From the NCBI GenBank assembly GCA_017546175.1, contig JAFYXM010000010.1:186001-250000 (forward strand): 64,000 nucleotides of DNA, read 5' to 3'. Below the pieces are notes generated by a model that had not been told where the DNA came from, made no database searches, and saw only the letters and a list, made by a program, of their open reading frames with translations. The first letter of the stretch is position 1. Every line of letters starts with the position of its first letter. Made by a program: the position numbers and the translations under genes. This DNA is from Elusimicrobiaceae bacterium. Lineage in GTDB: Bacteria > Elusimicrobiota > Elusimicrobia > Elusimicrobiales > Elusimicrobiaceae. Positions 58,965-64,000 of the stretch are shown here, in pieces.

Positions 58965-60938
58965 ATGAAAAAATTGCTTTGCGCTTTACTTAGTACCTGC
59001 TTGCTTGTCGCTCCGTCGGCACAAGCTTTTGACTTGGGCGACTTTGACAACATTGACGCCATTATGGAAGACAATGCCCTCACCGATACGGCCAATCGTT
59101 ACGGCTCTATCCAATTGTCTTTCTTTCCGGAGCTTGCCACTCGCTTAGGGTTTGAGTCGGCCAATAATAAACTGGACCAACGCACACCGGAACGTGATGC
59201 ACAAGCTTTGCGCGCCTATAATGTGGTGGAAGAATCTTTTGCTGATGTTGACCGCAAAAGCCTTTCTGAAGCTAAAAAAACGGAATATGACATTTTGCAA
59301 GGGCGTTTGGCATACGACCATTGGAAATTAAACCGCAACCGTTCGGCACTTGATCCGCTGCTTTACGCAGAGGTATTTGATGCCATTCAAGATTTGCGCT
59401 TAAAACAACTCAATTATCAAGACTTGCAAGACCGCGATCTTACCGCCCGCGTTAATGAGTTGGTTTCCACCGCGGACCAAGCCCAAAGAAACCTCGTCAA
59501 TCCCCCCTCTTTCTTGGCCCAAATCGCTATGGAAAAAGCTTACTATGCTTATTTGTCTTTTGACGAAATTGCCCAATATATGCTTTCCCGCGCTCAAGAC
59601 GACGTAAGCCGCAGCCAAGTGCGCACCGATGCCCGCGCCGCCAAAAAAGCCATCAAAGATATGTTTGAGCTTTTTAAACGCTTGGCGCAGGAAAATCAGG
59701 AACAAGATTTTCGCTTGGGAGAAAGAAATTATAATTTCACGTTAAATAATCTGTACTTCATCCACGAAAAACCCCGCGCCTTGAAAAAAATGTTGGATAA
59801 AAACTTCCTGACCGCCCAGCAAAACTTGGCCAAAGCTTTAGAAGCATTTGCCTTGCCTACGGATATGGAAGAAGAAACCTTATTGGAAGATATCCACATC
59901 CCGGGGGAAGAAGTTTCTGCCGAAGAAGGAGTGACCGTCAGCAGCATTGAGGCCGAAAATCTTGAAGAAGCTACTTTGGAAGAAGAGGCCGCTGCTCCCG
60001 CTCCTGTAAAAAAGGAAAAGAAGAAAAATAAAGATAAAAATGAGCCTTTGGTCAAAGCTGCCGATTTTTATAATATCGCCGGCCGCTTGACTGAGGGAGT
60101 AAAAAATCAGAACTTCGTGTCTGCCTTAACCAAAGAATCTGCTAATCTTATCAAATTCTTTATTCAAGACGACACTTTGCCCGTATCCGGCATCAAATTT
60201 AAAATCAAACAAATGCCGACTTACTATGCCTATTTGCAGCCGTATCGCTTTATGCCTCCTTTTGGCTCTCAAGGCAATCCGGTGTATGATTTCTTCTTGC
60301 GTGTACCGTCTGGCAATGAAAGCACCAAACAAGAAATGCTCAACCGCGACTTCAACTTGCCTACGTTGAAACTTTTGATGGCAGGCCAATTGGTCCCCGG
60401 TTTGGCTTATCATGCCACTTACAGCACACCTAACTTGTCTGCTTTCCGCAAAATGTACCCCGTGCCGACCTTGCAAAACGGTTGGGAAGTATATGCCCAA
60501 CACATTGCCAGCGAGCGCGGATACATTATCACGGACGAAGAACTCTTGTTCTTGGCATGGGCCGACTATGTTCGCGCGGCGCAAGCCTTGGTGGACTATT
60601 CTTTACATACGGAAGAATTTAGCTACGGACAAGCTCTTTCTTGGTTAACCGAAAAACACGGCTTTGAAAAAGCCCAAGCCGAAGCCATGCTTAAACAAAT
60701 AGCCGCCGATCCTGCCAAATCCGTCAGCTACATCTATGGTTATGAAGCATTGAAGAACTTGCGTGCCAAATATCAAAAGAAACAAGGCAAAAAGTTCTCT
60801 TTGGGCGATTTTAACTCCAAAGTAATGGAAATGGGCTTTATCCCTGCAGACCGCTTGGAAACCGAGATGGAAATTGCTTTTAAAGCCGAAAAATCTAAAA
60901 TTACGCAAGCTTTAAGCACTCCATTTTACATGGATTAA
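58965..60938 (+). CDS. Exported DUF885-like protein lacking the metal-binding motif
   Basis: 657 residues from the ATG at 58965 (TTGAGGTA upstream; signal peptide KKLLCALLSTCLLVAPSAQA). The overall DUF885 fold is recognisable: FPELATRLGFESANNKL, AYYAYLSFDEIAQYML, and the C-terminal ALVDYSLHTEEFSYGQALSWL. DUF885 members carry HExxPGHH and EGWxxYxE. Here they read GQLVPGLAYH (474-483) and NGWEVYAQ (505-512), so the His and Glu ligands are lost. An acidic then Lys-rich low-complexity insert occupies about 310-365. Probably a pseudo-enzyme with a binding role. Confidence 0.75.
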   Translation: MKKLLCALLSTCLLVAPSAQAFDLGDFDNIDAIMEDNALTDTANRYGSIQLSFFPELATRLGFESANNKLDQRTPERDAQALRAYNVVEESFADVDRKSLSEAKKTEYDILQGRLAYDHWKLNRNRSALDPLLYAEVFDAIQDLRLKQLNYQDLQDRDLTARVNELVSTADQAQRNLVNPPSFLAQIAMEKAYYAYLSFDEIAQYMLSRAQDDVSRSQVRTDARAAKKAIKDMFELFKRLAQENQEQDFRLGERNYNFTLNNLYFIHEKPRALKKMLDKNFLTAQQNLAKALEAFALPTDMEEETLLEDIHIPGEEVSAEEGVTVSSIEAENLEEATLEEEAAAPAPVKKEKKKNKDKNEPLVKAADFYNIAGRLTEGVKNQNFVSALTKESANLIKFFIQDDTLPVSGIKFKIKQMPTYYAYLQPYRFMPPFGSQGNPVYDFFLRVPSGNESTKQEMLNRDFNLPTLKLLMAGQLVPGLAYHATYSTPNLSAFRKMYPVPTLQNGWEVYAQHIASERGYIITDEELLFLAWADYVRAAQALVDYSLHTEEFSYGQALSWLTEKHGFEKAQAEAMLKQIAADPAKSVSYIYGYEALKNLRAKYQKKQGKKFSLGDFNSKVMEMGFIPADRLETEMEIAFKAEKSKITQALSTPFYMD

Positions 60939-60950
60939 AAACCAAATTAA

Positions 60951-60977
60951 AAACCCCCGCCGAAAGCGGGGGTTTTT
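60951..60977 (+). terminator. Terminator of the DUF885-like gene
   Basis: Stem AACCCCCGC/GCGGGGGTT with a CGAAA loop, six T after it and an A-run before it. Confidence 0.85.
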
Positions 60978-61002
60978 TGATGTAAAAATCAAAATCTGAG
61001 AA

Positions 61003-61509
61003 TTAAAACATTCCTCTCATACTTTTACAAACTTTGGCCGCTATACCGCTGCTATCGTAAGCTGTAAGCGGATGACATTCTATCTTATCCGGATAGCTGG
61101 AATATCTATAATAAAATGTAATTTTTAGTTTCGCTTTTTGTAGACAGTTATTATATGTTCCATCGGAAGTAGGACAATAAGTTGCACTTAGATACCCAAG
61201 TGCTGCCTCTTGTTGTGAATGATTATCTATTCTCCACGCTGCGTTGCAAAAGCATGAATTTTCTTCTTTAGAGACAATCTCACATTCCCCGGGAATACCG
61301 ATATCCAAATTAGCTAATTTAAAAGAATACTCCCCATTTTCCAAATAATATCTTTCTTGAGATTCTTTGATAGCCTTTAATAGAGGGGTTTGGCTGAGCA
61401 AACGTGTTTTCATTACAGCCACCTGATATTGCGGCAGAGCCACAGCTGACAAGATACCGATAATCAACACTACCACCAACAGCTCAATGAGCGTAAAACC
61501 TTTCTTCAT
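61003..61509 (-). CDS. Type IV prepilin-like protein (orphan)
   Basis: 168 residues. Leader MKKG, then FTLIELLVVVLIIGILSAVALPQY, a pilin helix (VAVMKTRLLSQTPLLKAIKESQERYY) and a Cys-rich C-terminal domain (about seven Cys: CEIV, CFCNAAW, YCPTSDG, NCLQK, ECHPL, VCKSM). GGGAGG upstream. Its -35 lies inside the terminator of the gene upstream. Third single pilin with near-identical N-terminus in this window. Confidence 0.9.
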   Translation of the reverse strand: MKKGFTLIELLVVVLIIGILSAVALPQYQVAVMKTRLLSQTPLLKAIKESQERYYLENGEYSFKLANLDIGIPGECEIVSKEENSCFCNAAWRIDNHSQQEAALGYLSATYCPTSDGTYNNCLQKAKLKITFYYRYSSYPDKIECHPLTAYDSSGIAAKVCKSMRGMF

Positions 61510-61540
61510 TCTAACCTCCCTTTTATTTATGGTACAAAAA

Positions 61541-61568
61541 ATTGTACTAAAAAAAAAAAACGAGTCAA
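61541..61568 (-). promoter_or_regulatory. Promoter of the orphan pilin at 61509
   Basis: Minus strand: TTGACT (61568-61563), 16-nt spacer made mostly of T, TACAAT (61546-61541). The -35 is formed by the 3' arm of the upstream terminator stem, and the T-run is the promoter spacer. GTACAA-aaaa-TTGTAC (61533-61546) is an inverted repeat at the -10. Confidence 0.6.
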
Positions 61569-61587
61569 GACCTGACTCGTTTTTTTT
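61556..61587. terminator. Terminator of the MgtE_N/CBS gene
   Basis: Perfect 7-8 bp stem ACGAGTCA/TGACTCGT with a short loop, long A-run on one side and T-run on the other, so it can act in both directions. Confidence 0.85.
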
Positions 61588-61600
61588 AAACTAATTATTT

Positions 61601-62344
61601 CTAAAACCAACCGAAACGCTTTTTGGCAGGGGCAGGTGATGCCGTTATATTACCGTTTAACACGCCCAACAATATACCGTCTGGATCCGTTACGGGCACT
61701 GTGGGTTGACCCTGTTCCATGATGCTCTGTGCTTGGGCGGCCTCTTGCTGAGGGTGCAGAGCTTGCACCTCACTCATCACGGATCCGGCCGTAGAAACGG
61801 GCGCATAAAAGGCCAGTTCCGCCGTACGGATAAAACCTTTGAGCTTGCCGTTTTTATCGGTTACAAAACAAGCGGCAGGCAATTTTTTACGCGGCAAAGT
61901 TTTGAGTTTTTCCACCATATCGGATAGCTTATTTTCTGTACGAAAAGCCAAAAAATCAGTACTCATTAGCGCCCCGGCACTGCCCTCTTTCCAAGCAGTA
62001 GCTTTTTGGAGCATTTGCACAAAATGAGCCGGAAGCAAAGTCTTCATTTTTTCCCGTTGCGGCACAGAAAACGCGGCAAAAATCTCGGCCGCTTTTTGCA
62101 CGTCTAACCGTGCCAGCACATGTGCCCCTTGTCTGGCAGGCAAACGGCGCAAAATGGCGGCTGCTTTGCCTGCTTCCATCGGGTTTAAGCACAAAATCAC
62201 AAACTCCGCCTTTAACGGTTTTAACAGCATGACCGCTTCGTGCGTAGCCAACCCTGCCAAAGCTTTGGCAGCAGCAACAGGCGCAGCGGAAATAAACTTT
62301 TCCGTTACCCAAGAATTTAAGTTTGTGTTTGTCGCGTTTATCAT
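61601..62344 (-). CDS. Soluble MgtE_N/CBS-domain protein
   Basis: 247 residues from the ATG at 62344. An N-domain like the MgtE cytosolic superhelix (about 25-115: LKAEFVILCLNPMEAGKAAAILRRL, KAAEIFAAFSVPQREKMKTLL) is followed by a CBS pair (about 125-235: AGALMSTDFLAFRTENKLSDM, CFVTDKNGKLKGFIR, VPVTDPDGILLGVLNG). The transmembrane channel of MgtE is missing; the protein ends KKRFGWF. It could be a free Mg2+/nucleotide sensor. Weak ribosome site; TATAAT at 62384-62379 on the minus strand. Confidence 0.8.
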   Translation of the reverse strand: MINATNTNLNSWVTEKFISAAPVAAAKALAGLATHEAVMLLKPLKAEFVILCLNPMEAGKAAAILRRLPARQGAHVLARLDVQKAAEIFAAFSVPQREKMKTLLPAHFVQMLQKATAWKEGSAGALMSTDFLAFRTENKLSDMVEKLKTLPRKKLPAACFVTDKNGKLKGFIRTAELAFYAPVSTAGSVMSEVQALHPQQEAAQAQSIMEQGQPTVPVTDPDGILLGVLNGNITASPAPAKKRFGWF

Positions 62345-62378
62345 ATTCAAATTACAACTTTAAAAAAATCCTGTTTTT

Positions 62379-62386
62379 ATTATAAT
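62379..62386. promoter_or_regulatory. Overlapping divergent -10 elements
   Basis: ATTATAAT reads as TATAAT on both strands: 62384-62379 (minus, toward the MgtE_N/CBS gene) and 62381-62386 (plus, toward the AlbA_2 gene at 62437). Only one direction could be used at a time. Confidence 0.45.
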
Positions 62387-62436
62387 AAATATTAAAGGGG
62401 TTGCGCCGCAGACGAACGGCCCGACAAGGGGGACTT

Positions 62437-63603
62437 ATGTTTTTTGACAAACCTGTAAACGACTTAACCTTTGACGATGTGGTGGCTTTCTGCCAAAAGC
62501 AAATTCCGGAGGGAAAACAACTTGATTACAAATATCTCCTCCCTAAAAATAAAGAAAAATTTGCCAAAGTCATCGCCTCCTTTGCCAATGCCATGGGCGG
62601 CACGGTCATCATCGGCGTTAATGATGATAAGAACGACAAGCCCCGCGCTCCTTTCACCGGTATTGCCTACCATGAAAAAATGCGAAATACCATTGAAGAC
62701 ATTATCCAAACATACATTGACCCTATCGTTTTTGTAGACGTAAATATTTGTGTCAATAAAGCAGGGGACCGTATGTTCGTGGTGGTCAATATTCCGCAAA
62801 GCAATTTAACCCCCCACTTGGTCGGCAAACTCAAACGCACCTATATCCGCACGGGCCAAAGCAGCCGCCCCGAAGTAATTGCCCACCCCGAAAAATTGCC
62901 ATGGCTGTTAGATCATCGCAAAAAATCTGAAAATTTGCGCCATATTTTGTATGACAAGGCCGAAAGCCATTTTGAAAATTATTTAAAAACAAAAAACGTG
63001 AGCTCTCAGGGCCTTTCGGTGGCTACTCTTTCGCTCATGCCGCATTACCCTGAAGAACCGCTGACAGATTACCGACACATTCCAGATTTGATTTATGCGT
63101 GCAAAGATTGTTCCCCCGCCCAACAAACCATGACCCTGCAACCGGTGCAAGACGGCATGGCCGCTATAGACGGAGCACGCGGGGTGCACCGCGTAGTGGA
63201 GTTCAACTCTTACGGCTTACTCATGGACAAGTGGGCCGTGGCCGAAAATATCCAATTTAACGGTCATGACACTTTGGCGGTAAATTTTGAACACGTTGCC
63301 CAAAGAACAGCCGAGTTTTTTCAATGTGCGCTGATTTTCCTAAACAAACTTTCGTTTGGCGGCCCTTTGTATTTTAGATTTAAAATGAACAACACCCGCG
63401 GTTTGCGTGCCCACTTGGCAGATAAAACCGCTACCGTGCTGGAAGATTATATCCGCATGGATGAAGTGTATAATATTACCGAAATTTCTGCCCGCTTGCC
63501 TGAAATCTTACGCAATACCCTGCAAGCGGCCGCATGGTCTTTGGGACTACGTATTAGCGAAGACGAAATACAGAAACTCATCTTACGACTTATTAAAAAA
63601 TGA
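62437..63603 (+). CDS. AlbA_2 (Schlafen-type) nucleic-acid-binding domain protein
   Basis: 388 residues from the ATG at 62437 (AAGGGGG upstream). N-terminal AlbA_2 domain (about 10-130): EGKQLDYKYLLPKNKEKFAKVIASFANAMGG is the standard E(x)xxxDxK...iaAFaNaxGG signature, then TVIIGVNDDK and YIRTGQSSRP. The remaining 250 residues (RGVHRVVEFNSYGLLMDKWAVAE, PLYFRFKMNNTRGL) are of unknown fold. AlbA_2 proteins are often transcription regulators or RNA-cleaving/defence factors; which applies is open. Its TGA overlaps the ATG of the next pilin gene. Confidence 0.82.
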   Translation: MFFDKPVNDLTFDDVVAFCQKQIPEGKQLDYKYLLPKNKEKFAKVIASFANAMGGTVIIGVNDDKNDKPRAPFTGIAYHEKMRNTIEDIIQTYIDPIVFVDVNICVNKAGDRMFVVVNIPQSNLTPHLVGKLKRTYIRTGQSSRPEVIAHPEKLPWLLDHRKKSENLRHILYDKAESHFENYLKTKNVSSQGLSVATLSLMPHYPEEPLTDYRHIPDLIYACKDCSPAQQTMTLQPVQDGMAAIDGARGVHRVVEFNSYGLLMDKWAVAENIQFNGHDTLAVNFEHVAQRTAEFFQCALIFLNKLSFGGPLYFRFKMNNTRGLRAHLADKTATVLEDYIRMDEVYNITEISARLPEILRNTLQAAAWSLGLRISEDEIQKLILRLIKK

Positions 63604-64000
63604 GAAAAGCATTCACAATCATAGAAATGTTGGTAGTGGTGCTGATTATCGCCGTTTTAACGGCGGTCGCAGTGCCCTATTATCAAAATGCCGTGCAAAG
63701 CGCGCGCAACAGCGAGGCCATGATTTGGTGGGAACAGGTAAAGAGATTCGGCTCTTTTAAACGCTTAAACGAAGACCGAGCCCACCGCATGGAAAAAGAA
63801 GCCAACGAACGCTTAAAACATTTTACGCTGCAAATTGTTTGCCGCGAAAAAGAAGCCAACTCCTCTGAACCCTGCTGGGAAGCGCGGCTGAATTTGCAAG
63901 ATTCAACCCAAGCCATTCAATATTATCTCACTTCTCAGAAAAATTTTACAGAGCTGTTGTGCGTCCCCTTAAACAGCCGAGGAGAAAGATTCTGCCAAGC
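63600..64000 (+). CDS. Type IV prepilin-like protein (3' end outside window)
   Basis: At least 133 residues; open at the window edge. Leader MRKA, helix FTIIEMLVVVLIIAVLTAVAVPYY, then NAVQSARNSEAMIWWEQVKRF and a charged region with at least four Cys. Position -1 is Ala instead of Gly, a tolerated but rarer prepilin-peptidase site. Starts by ATGA overlap with the AlbA_2 gene, so it is co-translated rather than independently promoted. Confidence 0.85.
   Translation, partial: MRKAFTIIEMLVVVLIIAVLTAVAVPYYQNAVQSARNSEAMIWWEQVKRFGSFKRLNEDRAHRMEKEANERLKHFTLQIVCREKEANSSEPCWEARLNLQDSTQAIQYYLTSQKNFTELLCVPLNSRGERFCQ

Noticed and set aside
1-64000. CRISPR array, insertion sequence or transposase
   Set aside because: No regularly spaced repeats, no terminal inverted repeats with a transposase frame, and no cas-like genes were seen on either strand.

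Overview
The window looks like a chromosomal segment of an uncultured or gut-associated member of Elusimicrobiota (an Elusimicrobium relative). The grounds are a Gram-negative envelope (porin, OmpA-type lipoprotein, secretin), moderate G+C by eye, very compact gene spacing, and many scattered PulG/PilE-like prepilin genes with nearly the same N-terminus, which I recall as a feature of that phylum. The assignment is an inference; no rRNA gene is present.

Layout. 1-9480: end of a cysteine-free bacterial alpha-2-macroglobulin, a porin, an orphan pilin, a DEAD-box helicase overlapping an ABC-F ATPase, and an FtsA-like ATPase. 9598-16100: one minus-strand operon with stop/start overlaps, in which a degenerate SpoIID-like protein and a GT4 glycosyltransferase precede an acyl-CoA dehydrogenase and EtfB/EtfA. 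16260-23829: OmpA lipoprotein, an unknown exported protein, SirB1-like protein, NfeD/stomatin pair, tRNA-Thr, a Wzy_C/TPR membrane protein and a second orphan pilin.

23882-39361: a podovirus-type packaging and structural cluster, all on the minus strand except two small membrane-protein genes. The order is terS, terL, portal, Bbp19-like, scaffold, major capsid, Bbp16-like cement, tail tubular A and B, internal virion proteins, tail fibre, then small lysis-type genes. It has a consensus promoter with an operator-like palindrome at the start, but no integrase, repressor, replication or endolysin gene. It could be a remnant prophage or a domesticated, gene-transfer-agent-like element, and it is the most interesting region of the window.

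39440-53920: a single ~14.5 kb type IV pilus operon (unknown coiled-coil protein, PilM-PilN fusion, PilO, PilP, PilQ, PilB, PilC, six pilin-like proteins, and an exported HExxH peptidase). A second Wzy_C/TPR protein lies upstream (54028-56634), which raises the possibility of pilin O-glycosylation. No prepilin peptidase or PilT is in the window.

56747-64000: small membrane protein, trigger factor preceded by tRNA-Leu and tRNA-Lys, a DUF885-like protein that has lost its metal site, a third orphan pilin, a soluble MgtE_N/CBS protein, and an AlbA_2-domain protein whose stop overlaps the start of another pilin that runs off the end. Four host genes lack a Shine-Dalgarno and have an extended -10 exactly 6 nt before ATG, suggesting leaderless mRNAs.
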